Source: Myxococcales bacterium
GTDB taxonomy: Bacteria > Myxococcota_A > Polyangia > Polyangiales > Polyangiaceae
Assembly (NCBI GenBank): GCA_016703425.1
Contig: JADJCA010000001.1
Span: 744,001 to 808,000 of the forward strand
Reading direction: 5' to 3'
DNA: 64,000 nt
The translations under genes and the position numbers were made by a program. Shown here piece by piece: positions 15,248 through 24,442 of this stretch (within the stretch, counting starts at the first letter, position 1; every line of letters starts with the position of its first letter). The notes beneath the pieces are model-generated. The model worked only from the letters and a program-made list of their open reading frames with translations. It was not told the origin of the DNA and ran no database searches.

Positions 15248-15453
15248 CTGAGACTGAGCGGTCCCGCGCACCCCCAAGGCGGGACTGAGCGGGCGGGACT
15301 GAGATTCTTACGGCAGACCTTCCGCAGCGCCCGCCCGGGTCGGTAGGCAGGGCGCAGCGAGTCACGGTCGCGCGCGCACACCGAAGGTCGCGGCCGCGAA
15401 CGCGCCAAGACCACGGCCCACGGCGCGGTGGGCCCCTTAGCGGCGTCGCTCCG

Positions 15454-17655
15454 TCAGTTGACGGTGAACTGCTGCACGACGCCGTTGAGCTCGTCTGCGA
15501 GGCGCACAAGGCTCGTCGTGGTGGCCGACGTACCTTCGATGTTCGTCGCGGTGCGTTGCGAGATTCCGGCGGCCGCGTCGACGTTTTGAACGACCTCGTT
15601 GGCGCTGGAGACCTGCTGCTGCGCCACCTTGTTGATGCTCGCGATGAGCTCGGCGGCTCGCTGAGAGAGCTCCGCGATCGCCTCGAGCGTCGCGCCGGCG
15701 GAGTAGGCGGCCTTCACTTGCCGCTCCACGCCGGCCGCCGTGTCGTCCATCGCGCGAACCGACTCCGTCGTCTGTTGCTGAATTGCTCCGACGAGGTCCG
15801 AGATCTCCTTCGCGGCCTCTGAGCTGCGCTCGGCGAGGCGGCGGACTTCTTCGGCGACGACCGCGAAGCCGCGACCTTGCTCACCGGCTCGCGCCGCTTC
15901 GATGGCCGCGTTGAGGGCCAAAAGGTCCGTCTGCCCGGCGATCTGCGTGATCGTGTCGACGATCTTCGAGATCTCTAGCGAACGGTCGCCGAGACCCTTG
16001 ATCTGGTGCAGCGTCTTGACGACCGACGACCGCATCCCTTCCATGCCGTCGATGACCTGACGCACCTGCTCGCGTCCGGCCATCGCTCGCTCACGCGACG
16101 TATCGGCAGCTTGCGCCGTCTGCGACGCGCTGTCGGCCACTTCGTTGATGCGGACGGCCATCTGCTGAACCGCGCTCGTCGCTCGCGCGAGGTCTTGAAC
16201 TTGGTTTCGCGAGCCCGCAGCGAGCGTCGACGACTCGGACTGGATGGCGCCGGCGGCTCCGTTCACGCGGCTCGCGCCGTCGCGGATCTTGCCGATGATC
16301 TGAGCGATGTTCTCGAACATCAGGTTCAAGGCGTCAGCCACGTTGCCGAGGACGTCCGCCGTCACGGGCACCTTCTTGCTGAAGTCACCGTCGGACGCCA
16401 AGGACACGGCCTCGAGCACCTGCTGCACGTTGCGCTGCAGCGAGACGCGCTCTTCGTCCGACTGAACGAGCCGGAGCACGTTGTCGAGCGTCTCGTTGAT
16501 CTGCGTCGCCACGACGCCCATTTCATCGTCGGCGAAGACCTCGCAGCGAGCTCCGTATTCGCTCGACGCGACGCGCTGCATCGTCTCCACGATGTTCTGC
16601 AGAGGACGAACCACGAGCTGCCGCAGCGCGCCGATGAAGAGGATCGCGGCGCCGATGATCAAGAACGTCGCCGCCAAACCGACCGTCTTCAAGAAGCCCG
16701 AGAGGCCGGAGCTGACGGAGTTCACCGGGAGGCCGGCCACGTAGGTCCACTTGAGCGTTCGCAGCGGAATCGCGGCAGCCTGATAGTCGGTGCCAGCCGT
16801 CGTCCAGAGGCCCGACGTGGGCTCCTTCGATTGGGCGAGCTTGTGGAGCACCGGATCGTTCATCGCGTCGGGCACCTTGTTGTTGCCCCAGCGCTTGCTG
16901 TCCGCCATCTTCTGCTTCGCGTCCGCCGCGAGCTCGACGACCGGCTTCAGGTTAGCCTTCGGGTCGAGCGTCGAGGTGACCACGAGGCTGTCTTGGTCGA
17001 CGAGCACGCCCTGCGCGCCAAGACCGACGCGGTCCTTGTCGCCTTGCACGAGCTTGATGACCTCTTCGAGACCGGAGCGTGAACGCAAGACCCCGATGAC
17101 CTGGCCGCTCGAAGTCTTGATGGGCGTCGAGTGGAAGATGGCGGGATTGTTGGTCGTGGTTGAGATCGAGGCGCCGGTCGTGAAGTCCTTCCCGTCCATC
17201 GCGACCTTGAAATAGTCACGCTGCGGGATCACGGTGCCGACGGTCTTACCGTCGGTCGTGGCGACGAATTTCCCCGTCGAGTCCATGATGCCGACGTCTT
17301 GGATTTCCGGCGACGATCCGGCCAAGGACTTCATGAGTTCGTTGGCGATGTCGACGTCTTCCTTCTTGGCCTTGTCAAAGCCGGGCTCCAGAACGCGAGC
17401 GAAGACGCGCGCTGCGGCGAGCGAGCGAAGCTCGCGGAGGCGCGACTCGTTCCAGGTGTCGATGCCGTCGACGGTGCCCCGACCACCGGCGACGAGCGCC
17501 GTGGCGGCCTGGCCGCGAAGGGCCGTGGCAGCGGCGAAATAGCCTTGGGCGGTCAGCAGGATTCCGAGAATCGCCGCCGTGCCGATGGTGAGTCCGAGGA
17601 GCTGAAAGCCGAGCCCTTGCGTTCCGAAGCTAAGGGTCTTGTTGGTCGACGCCAT
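15454..17655 (-). CDS. Methyl-accepting chemotaxis protein, downstream copy
   Basis: 733 residues. A transmembrane helix near residues 18-40, a large extracytoplasmic sensor of Cache type (about 45-320, with VIPQRDYFKVAMDGKDFTTG and the IFHSTPI strand), a second helix (TVGLAATFLIIGAAILFIGAL), a HAMP domain (QLVVRPLQNIVETMQRV) and the signalling rod. The highly conserved tip is DLLALNAAIEAARAGEQGRGF. No C-terminal CheR-tethering pentapeptide is seen. An AGGA lies upstream of the ATG. It starts 30 bp after its paralogue and is probably cotranscribed. The two copies are essentially identical in the signalling half and differ mainly in the sensor, so they probably feed one array but sense different ligands. 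Confidence 0.94.
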   Translation of the reverse strand: MASTNKTLSFGTQGLGFQLLGLTIGTAAILGILLTAQGYFAAATALRGQAATALVAGGRGTVDGIDTWNESRLRELRSLAAARVFARVLEPGFDKAKKEDVDIANELMKSLAGSSPEIQDVGIMDSTGKFVATTDGKTVGTVIPQRDYFKVAMDGKDFTTGASISTTTNNPAIFHSTPIKTSSGQVIGVLRSRSGLEEVIKLVQGDKDRVGLGAQGVLVDQDSLVVTSTLDPKANLKPVVELAADAKQKMADSKRWGNNKVPDAMNDPVLHKLAQSKEPTSGLWTTAGTDYQAAAIPLRTLKWTYVAGLPVNSVSSGLSGFLKTVGLAATFLIIGAAILFIGALRQLVVRPLQNIVETMQRVASSEYGARCEVFADDEMGVVATQINETLDNVLRLVQSDEERVSLQRNVQQVLEAVSLASDGDFSKKVPVTADVLGNVADALNLMFENIAQIIGKIRDGASRVNGAAGAIQSESSTLAAGSRNQVQDLARATSAVQQMAVRINEVADSASQTAQAADTSRERAMAGREQVRQVIDGMEGMRSSVVKTLHQIKGLGDRSLEISKIVDTITQIAGQTDLLALNAAIEAARAGEQGRGFAVVAEEVRRLAERSSEAAKEISDLVGAIQQQTTESVRAMDDTAAGVERQVKAAYSAGATLEAIAELSQRAAELIASINKVAQQQVSSANEVVQNVDAAAGISQRTATNIEGTSATTTSLVRLADELNGVVQQFTVN

Positions 17656-17685
17656 CCGCGTGGTCCTTTCAAACGCTCGACAGTC

Positions 17686-19884
17686 TCAGACAGTGAATTG
17701 CTGGACGGCTCCGTTGAGCTCGTCTGCGAGGCGCACCAAGCTCTCGGTGGTCGACCGGGTCTGCTCGATGTTGACGGCGGCGCGGCGGGAGATTTCCGTG
17801 GCCGCGTCGACGCTCTGGACGACCTCGTCGGCGCTGGAGACCTGCTGCTGCGCCACCTTGTTGATGCTCGCGATGAGCTCGGCGGCGCGCTGCGAAAGCT
17901 CGGCGATCGCCTCGAGCGTCGCGCCGGCGGAGTAGGCGGCCTTCACTTGCCGCTCCACGCCGGCCGCCGTGTCGTCCATCGCGCGAACCGACTCCGTCGT
18001 CTGCTGCTGGATCGCTCCAACGAGGTCCGAGATCTCCTTCGCGGCCTCTGAGCTGCGCTCGGCGAGGCGGCGGACTTCTTCGGCGACGACCGCGAAGCCG
18101 CGACCTTGCTCGCCGGCTCGCGCTGCTTCGATGGCCGCGTTCAGAGCCAAGAGGTCCGTCTGGCCAGCGATCTGCGTGATCGTGTCGACGATCTTCGAGA
18201 TCTCGAGCGAACGGTCGCCGAGACCCTTGATCTGGTGCAGCGTCTTGACGACCGACGACCGCATCCCTTCCATGCCGTCGATGACCTGACGCACCTGCTC
18301 GCGTCCGGCCATCGCTCGCTCACGTGACGTGTCGGCGGCTTGCGCCGTTTGAGCCGCGCTGTCAGCCACCTCGTTGATGCGGACCGCCATTTGCTGAACC
18401 GCGCTCGTCGCTCGCGCGAGGTCTTGAACCTGCTTCTGCGATTCGGCGGCGAGCGCCGACGAACCCGACTGGATCTCGCCAGCGGCTCCGTTCACGCGGC
18501 TCGCGCCGTCGCGGATCTTGCCGATGATCTGGGCGATGTTCTCGAACATCAGGTTCAAGGCGTCAGCCACGTTGCCGAGGACGTCGGCCGTGACGGGCAC
18601 CTTCTTGCTGAAGTCGCCGTCGGAGGCCATGGAGACGACCTCGAGCACCTGCTGCACGTTGCGCTGCAGCGAGACGCGCTCTTCGTCCGACTGAACGAGC
18701 CGGAGCACGTTGTCGAGCGTCTCGTTGATCTGCGTCGCCACGACGCCCATTTCATCGTCCGCGAAGACCTCGCAACGAGCGCCGTAGTCGCTCGACGCGA
18801 CGCGCTGCATCGTCTCGACGATGTTCTGCAGAGGACGAACCACGAGCTGGCGCAGCGCGCCGACAAACAGGATCGCCGCTCCGACGATCAAGAACGTCGC
18901 CGCCAAACCGACCGTCTTCAAGAATGAACTCAAGCCGGCGCTGACGGAGTTGACCGGGAGGCCGGCCACGTAGGTCCACTTGAGCGTGTGGAGCGGCGTC
19001 GCGGCAGCCTGATAGTCTGTGCCGCCGGCCGACCACATGCCGGACGTGGGCTCCTTCGATTGCGCGAGCTTCTGAAGCGCGGCGTCGTTCATCGACTCCG
19101 GGGGCTTGTTCGGGCCCCAGCGCTTGCCGTCGATCATCTTCTGCTTCAGGTCCGGCGGCAGGTCGACGACGGGCTTGAGCTGCGCCAGCGGGTCGAGCGA
19201 CGAGGAGACGACGAGGGACTCCTGGTCGATGAGGATGCCCTGCGCGCCCTGCGCGACGCGGTTCTTGTCGGCTTGAACCAGCTTGGTGACGGCGTCGATG
19301 CTGGCGCGTGAGCGCAAGACGCCCAGGACCTGTCCGCTCGGCGACTTGATCGGCGTCGAGTGAAAGAGCGCAGCGGTCTTCGTGACGACGGAGATCGTCA
19401 CGCCGCTGGTGAAGTCCTTCCCCTCCATCGCGGCCTTGAAATAGTCGCGCTGCGGGATGACCGTGCCGAGCGTCGGCGCGTCCGTGGCAAGGATGAACTT
19501 GCCGCCTTGGTCCATGATGCCGATGGACTCGATCTCGGGCGACGAACTCGCCACCGACTTCATGAGCTCTGAGGCGAGGTCGACGTCTTCCTTCTTCGCC
19601 TTGTCGATGCCCGCTTCGAGGATGCGGCCGAAGACGCGCGCCGAGGCGAGGGAGCGAAGGTCGCGTCCACGCGACTCGTTCCAACGATCGATGCCGTCGG
19701 CGGTGCCGCGACCGCCGGCCAGAAGCGCCGCGGCCGCTTGACCGCGGAGGGCCGTGGCCGCAGCGAAGTACCCCTGCGCGGTAAGGAGGATGCCGAGAAT
19801 TGCGGCCGTGCCGATGGTCAAGCCAAGCAGCTGAAAGCCCAACCCTTGGGTACCGAAGCTGAGATTGTTCTTCGACGACGCCAT
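17686..19884 (-). CDS. Methyl-accepting chemotaxis protein, upstream copy
   Basis: 732 residues from the ATG at 19884, preceded by GGAGG at seven bases; a GTG two codons earlier is less likely. The architecture equals the downstream copy: TM1, Cache-like sensor, TM2 (TVGLAATFLIVGAAILFVGAL), HAMP, methylation helices and the DLLALNAAIEAARAGEQGRGF tip. Sensor differences are scattered (for example VTISVVTKTAALFHSTPI against the other copy's ASISTTTNNPAIFHSTPI), which is the pattern expected of duplication followed by ligand specialisation with the cytoplasmic part held constant by selection or gene conversion. Confidence 0.94.
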   Translation of the reverse strand: MASSKNNLSFGTQGLGFQLLGLTIGTAAILGILLTAQGYFAAATALRGQAAAALLAGGRGTADGIDRWNESRGRDLRSLASARVFGRILEAGIDKAKKEDVDLASELMKSVASSSPEIESIGIMDQGGKFILATDAPTLGTVIPQRDYFKAAMEGKDFTSGVTISVVTKTAALFHSTPIKSPSGQVLGVLRSRASIDAVTKLVQADKNRVAQGAQGILIDQESLVVSSSLDPLAQLKPVVDLPPDLKQKMIDGKRWGPNKPPESMNDAALQKLAQSKEPTSGMWSAGGTDYQAAATPLHTLKWTYVAGLPVNSVSAGLSSFLKTVGLAATFLIVGAAILFVGALRQLVVRPLQNIVETMQRVASSDYGARCEVFADDEMGVVATQINETLDNVLRLVQSDEERVSLQRNVQQVLEVVSMASDGDFSKKVPVTADVLGNVADALNLMFENIAQIIGKIRDGASRVNGAAGEIQSGSSALAAESQKQVQDLARATSAVQQMAVRINEVADSAAQTAQAADTSRERAMAGREQVRQVIDGMEGMRSSVVKTLHQIKGLGDRSLEISKIVDTITQIAGQTDLLALNAAIEAARAGEQGRGFAVVAEEVRRLAERSSEAAKEISDLVGAIQQQTTESVRAMDDTAAGVERQVKAAYSAGATLEAIAELSQRAAELIASINKVAQQQVSSADEVVQSVDAATEISRRAAVNIEQTRSTTESLVRLADELNGAVQQFTV

Positions 19885-19951
19885 CGTCACTCCTCCCCAC
19901 CCGTCCCTTGCAGCTTCACTCGCGGCGCAGGGTCTCGAATTCGCCCAGGTC

Positions 19952-19957
19952 TGTCAA
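19952..19957 (-). promoter_or_regulatory. Possible -35 element upstream of the chemoreceptor pair
   Basis: A perfect TTGACA on the minus strand, about 68 bases upstream of the ATG at 19884. No convincing -10 lies 16-18 bases downstream (GACCCT), so the promoter call is weak. Confidence 0.25.
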
Positions 19958-19973
19958 TCCGTACAGTATCGAC

Positions 19974-21563
19974 TCAGATATCCGAGTCGAGGGCCCGGTC
20001 TTTGGTTTCCGGCAGCAGGAGGCCACCGATGACCAGCGACATGAGCGCGACGCCGATCATCCAATAGAGGCCGGCGTAGATGTTTCCTGTCGACGCCGTG
20101 ATGGATGTACCGATGAGAGGGGTAAAGCCGCCGAACCAGCCGTTACCGAAGTGGTACGGGACCGAAAGGCCCGTGTACCGAATTCTCGTTGGGAACAGCT
20201 CGCACAGGAAGGCGGCGATCGGGCCGTAGACCATGGTGACGAAGATCACCAAGACGAACAGCAAGAGGACCACCGTGACCTTCGAGATGTCTTCGGGCTT
20301 CGCGGCATCGGGATAACCCGCCGCGTTGAGGTTCTTCTTCCACTCGGCCGCCGTGAAGCCCTTCGAGTCGGCTCCCGCGACCTTCATGCCGAGGTCGTCG
20401 CCGGGTTCGGAGGTGAACGGAACACCGGCTTTCACCAGGAACTCGCGCGCTTTCTCGCACTTCGCCTCGCAGGCGGCAGGCTCAATGAGCGTGACCGGCG
20501 ACGAGTCGATGGCTTTGGCGAGTTTGGGGTTCGCGGCAGACGTGAGCCCCTTGTAGATCGGAATGTAGGTGATGGCGGCGATCAGGAGCCCCAACATGAT
20601 GATGGGCTTGCGGCCGATTCGGTCGGACAGGCTGCCGAAGACAACGAAGAATGGCGTCCCGGCGGCGAGCGCGATGATGAGCAGCGTGTAGGCCGTGCGG
20701 TAGTCGACCTTGAGCGTCGCCGTGAGGAAGTAGAGCGCGTAGAACTGGCCGCCGTACCAGATGACCGCCTGACCGGCCGTTGCGCCGAAGAGCGCCAAGA
20801 GCACCCACTTGCCGTAGCGCCACGAGAAGAGCGCCTCGCCGACGGGGCCCTTCGACTTCTGATCGTTGGCCATCAGATCGCGGAACATCGGCGTCTCGCG
20901 GAGCGAGAGGCGGAGGTAGACCGAGACGCCGAGAAGGACGAACGAGAGGAAGAACGGCTGGCGCCAGCCCCACATGCGGAACTCGGTCTCGCCGAGGTAC
21001 ACGCGGGTCCCCATGATGACGAGCAGCGAGAGCATGAGGCCGAGCGTGGCCGTGGTCTGGACGTAGCCCGTAAAGTAGCCCTTGCGATCCGGCGGCGCAT
21101 ACTCCGCGACGTACGAGACGGCGCCGCCGTACTCGCCACCGAGCGCAAGACCTTGGAGGAGGCGCATGCTCACGAGGAGCACGGGAGCGAGCGTGCCGAC
21201 GTCCGAGTAGGTCGGCAAGAGGCCGATGGCGGCCGTCGAGACGCCCATGATCATGATGGTCAGGAGGAAGCTGTACTTCCTGCCGACGACGTCGCCGAGG
21301 CGACCGAAGAACACGGCGCCGACGGGACGAACGGCGAAGCCGGCGCCGAAGGTCGCGAGGCTCGCGAGAAACTGCGCGGTCTCGTTGCCGGCGGGAAAGA
21401 ACAGGCCGCCGAAGAAGCTCGCGAGGCTGCCGTAGAGATAAAAGTCGTACCACTCGAAGAGCGTCCCTAGCGAAGACGCCAAGGTCACTTGCCGGAGCGT
21501 CGCTTCGTCGGTCGCTTTCGTCCGAGTCGTCGCGTTGGTCGTCATCCCTGCAACCGCAGCCAT
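19974..21563 (-). CDS. MFS transporter, metabolite:H+ symporter (MHS) type
   Basis: 529 residues, with GAGGAGG four bases before the ATG at 21563. Twelve predicted membrane helices. Family marks are FEWYDFYLYGSLA in helix 1, GRLGDVVGRKYS in loop 2-3, QGLALGGEYGGAV in helix 4 and ELFPTRIRYTG in loop 10-11, as in ShiA/ProP/KgtP-type proton symporters for organic acids or osmolytes. A hydrophilic insert of about 85 residues with a CEAKC motif lies in the C-terminal half between two helices, as seen in some relatives. The substrate cannot be assigned. It lies upstream of and in the same direction as the chemoreceptors, but 89 bp apart with its own likely promoter. Confidence 0.88.
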   Translation of the reverse strand: MAAVAGMTTNATTRTKATDEATLRQVTLASSLGTLFEWYDFYLYGSLASFFGGLFFPAGNETAQFLASLATFGAGFAVRPVGAVFFGRLGDVVGRKYSFLLTIMIMGVSTAAIGLLPTYSDVGTLAPVLLVSMRLLQGLALGGEYGGAVSYVAEYAPPDRKGYFTGYVQTTATLGLMLSLLVIMGTRVYLGETEFRMWGWRQPFFLSFVLLGVSVYLRLSLRETPMFRDLMANDQKSKGPVGEALFSWRYGKWVLLALFGATAGQAVIWYGGQFYALYFLTATLKVDYRTAYTLLIIALAAGTPFFVVFGSLSDRIGRKPIIMLGLLIAAITYIPIYKGLTSAANPKLAKAIDSSPVTLIEPAACEAKCEKAREFLVKAGVPFTSEPGDDLGMKVAGADSKGFTAAEWKKNLNAAGYPDAAKPEDISKVTVVLLLFVLVIFVTMVYGPIAAFLCELFPTRIRYTGLSVPYHFGNGWFGGFTPLIGTSITASTGNIYAGLYWMIGVALMSLVIGGLLLPETKDRALDSDI

Positions 21564-21738
21564 TTGGCCTCCTCGATTTCTTCTCGCTGGATCGTCGAAG
21601 TGTTCAACGACGAATCCGGCCGCTCGTTCGCCCGCAAGCAAGGTGGCTCGCAGGCGCTCCCCACCTCATGACAGCACGCGCACTCTATCCGCCTCCAAAG
21701 GCTCCGGAAAACTTCTTTTCCCGTGCCTCGTTCACATT

Positions 21739-21761
21739 GGTAGGTCTCTTGCTTACCTACC
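21739..21761. promoter_or_regulatory. Perfect inverted repeat GGTAGGT-N9-ACCTACC
   Basis: A 7-bp perfect dyad with a 9-bp spacer in the 240-bp gap between engB and the MFS gene. No T-run follows on either strand. It could be an operator for the MFS gene (176 bp upstream of its start) or part of the engB operon terminator. Confidence 0.4.
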
Positions 21762-21803
21762 GACGCGGGTTGCGCTCGAGCTCAGCCGGGCGCGCAGCGG
21801 CAA

Positions 21804-22442
21804 CTAACCGACGACGGCGCCGGCACCGCTCGCGCGCGCGTTGGCGATCGCGATGAGCTCACGCCAGAGCGCTTCCCGCCCCTCGTGGTTGATCGCGCTG
21901 TAGCCGATCACGGGGCGGTTCAGCTTGCGGCGCAGCGCGAGCATCAGGGGCTTGCGCTTCGAGAGCGGGACCTTGTCGAGCTTCGTGGCGCAGACGATCG
22001 AGGCGAGCGGCCGGTCGAGTGACGCCGCGAAATCGATGAGAGCCTGGTCGTCGGGTTCGAGCCCGCGGCGGACGTCGATCAGGAGCACGAGGCCGGCAAG
22101 TTCCGCCCGCGTCTTGAAGTACGTCTCGAGCATTTTTCCCCAGCTCGCGCGCTCCGTCTTCGACCGATCGGCGAAGCCATAGCCGGGAAGATCGGCGAAG
22201 ACGAACGAGGGCCCCGACAAGAGCACCGCCTCGAAGAGGTTGACGGTGCGGGTGGCGCCCGGCGTCTTGCTCGTGCGGACCAGGCCGCGGCGCTGCATCA
22301 GACTGTTGAGGAGACTCGATTTCCCCACGTTGGAGCGCCCAGCGAAGGCGATCTCGAGCTTGCCCGTTGGCGGCAGATCGGTCCCCACGGCCCCCGCCGC
22401 TAGGAATCGGGCCGTCACGCGTACGTCGAGTTCGGTCGCCAC
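21804..22442 (-). CDS. engB: Ribosome biogenesis GTP-binding protein EngB/YsxC
   Basis: 212 residues, GTG start. A small essential-type GTPase that helps assemble the large ribosomal subunit. G1 GRSNVGKSS (35-43), the switch I TPGATRTVN, G3 DLPGYG, and G4 TKLDK are visible and in the right order; the length is typical. It is the last gene of the long minus-strand operon that starts at 27.4 kb, 33 bp after murJ. Confidence 0.94.
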   Translation of the reverse strand: MATELDVRVTARFLAAGAVGTDLPPTGKLEIAFAGRSNVGKSSLLNSLMQRRGLVRTSKTPGATRTVNLFEAVLLSGPSFVFADLPGYGFADRSKTERASWGKMLETYFKTRAELAGLVLLIDVRRGLEPDDQALIDFAASLDRPLASIVCATKLDKVPLSKRKPLMLALRRKLNRPVIGYSAINHEGREALWRELIAIANARASGAGAVVG

Positions 22443-22475
22443 GGCGTGAGTCTCGCACGTTCCGCGTGCGGCTCG

Positions 22476-24052
22476 TCAGTCCGTCGTAGGTTTCTTCGCA
22501 AGACGCCGCCGCACGCCCGAGGTGAGCGCGTCGAGCTCGCCGGAACGAAGGGCAGCGGCCAGCGCGAGGAAAATCGCCCCGAAAGCGCATAGGACGGCCG
22601 CGCCGCCGAACGCGGGACCGAGGCGCTCGATGGCGGGCAGCGCGAAGCGGACGGCCAAGACGGCGCCGCCCGCGGCGAGCAGCGTCTTTGCCGCCGACGG
22701 GACGATGCGCCCGAGAGCCATCGTGCCGTGGCGACGTCGCACGGCGACGAAGAGCAGGAGCATCTGGACAGCGCTCGACCCAGCCACCGCGGCGCTCACG
22801 CCGGCGTGCCCCATCGGGCCTTTGAGCGCGACGGCGAGCGCGACGAACACGACGAGATCGACGACGCTCACGACGACGGGAGCGCGCGTGTCGCCGCTCG
22901 CGTGAAGCACCGCGACCAGTTGGCGCACCAGCGCCACCGTCCACAACGCACCGCCCTGGTAGAGCAAGGCGCGCGCCGTCTCGCGGGTCGCGGTGGAATC
23001 GAATTCGCCGCGCTGAAAGAGCGCGCGGACGAGGGGTTCGCCCAGAAAGACCAAGAGGACGCTGGCGGGGAGCGCCACAAAGAGCGTCAAGCGGACGCCG
23101 TAGGCGAAGGCGGCGACGAGCTCTTCGCGCTTCCCTTCCGCCGCCAGCGCCGAGAGCGACGGCAGCGCGGCCGTCGAGAGCGCCATGACGAAGATCCCGA
23201 GCGGAAAGTCGCACAGCCGCATGGCCCAGCTGAAGTAGCTCTGCGCCCCCGGGCCCAGCTCTGACAAAAACCGCCGCGAGAGGACGAGGTCGACGTAGTA
23301 GACGCCGATGCCGAAGGTCATGGGCGTGATGCGTCGAAAGACTTCGCGAACCGACGGATCGGAGAAGTCGAGGCGAGGCCGAGCCCCGTAACCGGTCCGA
23401 CGAAGCTCGGGCCATTGCGCAAGCACTTGCAGAAGTCCGCCGACGAGGGCGGCGATGGCCATCGCGTAGGAGCGGTCGAGGCCTGCGCGTTCGAGGGGCC
23501 CGGGGAGGAGGAACGCTCCCGCGAGGAACGCGACGTTCAAGAGCCCCGGCGCGAAAGAGGCCACGGCGAAGCGCCGCTGCGCGTGGAGCGCCGCCATCCC
23601 GAGGCCGCGGTGCCCATGAAGAAGATGTACGGGAAGACGAGCCGCGTGAGATTGACGGTGCGCTCGAAGTCGACGGGCCGCTCCCGCGCGCCGCCGGCGA
23701 AGAGCCCCGCCAAAGGCCCCGCGAGCAGCACACCGAGCACCGTCACGACGGCCAGCGCGAGCAGCGACACGCCGCGAAGCTTCGCGAAGAAACGCGCCGC
23801 GGGCTCTTGGCCTTCCGCGGCCAGCTTGCCGCTCAAGACCGGCACAACGGCGCTCGACACAGCCCCCTCACCGAGCAACTGCCGGAGGGCGTTCGGTATC
23901 GTGAAGGCGACGAAGAACGCGTCGGTTTCGTTTCGCGTGAACATGGCCGCCAACGCCATGTCGCGTCCCAAGCCAAGAATGCGTGAGGCGAGCGTCCCGG
24001 CGCCGACGATGCTCGCGCGCTTGATGAGCTTGCGCTCTTCGCTCGCGCTCAC
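22476..24052 (-). pseudogene. murJ: Lipid II flippase MurJ (MviN), interrupted by a frameshift
   Basis: Together the two frames encode a full MurJ, which flips lipid II for peptidoglycan synthesis. The N-terminal part runs from a GTG at 24052 (RASIVGAGTLASRILGLGRDM, IPNALRQLLGEGA) to FPYIFFMGTA, where it leaves the family and soon stops at 23537. The remaining protein (ALHAQRRFAVASFAPGLLNV to the C-terminus at 22476) continues in another frame. One missing base at about 23603-23604 (CC instead of CCC on the minus strand) restores a continuous chain. MurJ is usually essential, so a sequence error or a second copy elsewhere is more likely than true loss. It overlaps the DUF971 stop by GTGA. Confidence 0.85.
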
Positions 24053-24411
24053 CCTTGCTTCTCGGCTTGTTTCTCTGGCGCATGGGCGCTGAGGGCCGCC
24101 GCACACTCGGCGCACCGGCACAGCGACCGAAGGTACTTGTACGAATAGATGCCCGAGGCGTGACCGTCGAACCACGTGAAGCGGAGCGCGTACGAACCGA
24201 CCTTCTCGATGTCGTCGAGCTCGAGCGCGATGCCCTCGGCGGGCACGAACGAGATGGTGCCCGAGTGGCCCTGGCAGCCGGCGCACGGGCAATAGCCGCG
24301 CAACACTTCGTGCGGGTAGACGCCCTTGTGGCCGTCGCCCCAGTCGATCTCGGTCGTCTTCGCGCCCCGCGGGGAGCGGAGCCTCAAGGCCTTTTCGCGG
24401 CTGTCGCTCAT
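24049..24411 (-). CDS. DUF971 (GBBH-like N-terminal domain) protein
   Basis: 120 residues. A small domain with the pattern IDWGDGHKGVYPHEVLRGYCPCAGC, then LRFTWFDGHASGIYSYKYLRSLCRCAEC. The paired Cys motifs (CPCAGC and CRCAEC) suggest zinc or Fe-S binding. The same domain is found at the N-terminus of gamma-butyrobetaine hydroxylases and fused to some Mrp/ApbC-type proteins; standalone copies have no established role. The ATG at 24411 is chosen because everything upstream in this frame is Arg/Pro-rich and lacks the family. Confidence 0.85.
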   Translation of the reverse strand: MSDSREKALRLRSPRGAKTTEIDWGDGHKGVYPHEVLRGYCPCAGCQGHSGTISFVPAEGIALELDDIEKVGSYALRFTWFDGHASGIYSYKYLRSLCRCAECAAALSAHAPEKQAEKQG

Positions 24412-24442
24412 GGTCGCCCGATCGGCATATAGCGCCTTTCGG

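Larger units (their letters stand above)
15454..19911. repeat. Tandem duplication, two units of about 2,229 bp
   Basis: The two chemoreceptor genes align with a constant offset of 2,229 bp at every point checked: start codons 17655/19884, CGATCG at 15675/17904, GTTGAG near the stop at 15484/17713, and the region after TM2 at 16681/18910. No net indel separates the copies. The signalling halves are nearly identical in DNA, the sensors less so. Confidence 0.88.

Noticed and set aside
15207..15509. An open frame ending GAGGFEPTTSTV opposite tRNA-Val.
   Set aside because: Classic artefact of reading the antisense of a tRNA.
15454..19911. The large direct repeat as a mobile element.
   Set aside because: It is a tandem duplication of a chemoreceptor gene; no transposase, terminal inverted repeats or target duplications.
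23603..23604. Programmed frameshifting in murJ.
   Set aside because: No slippery heptamer or downstream stem is evident, and other single-base problems in the window point to error or decay.
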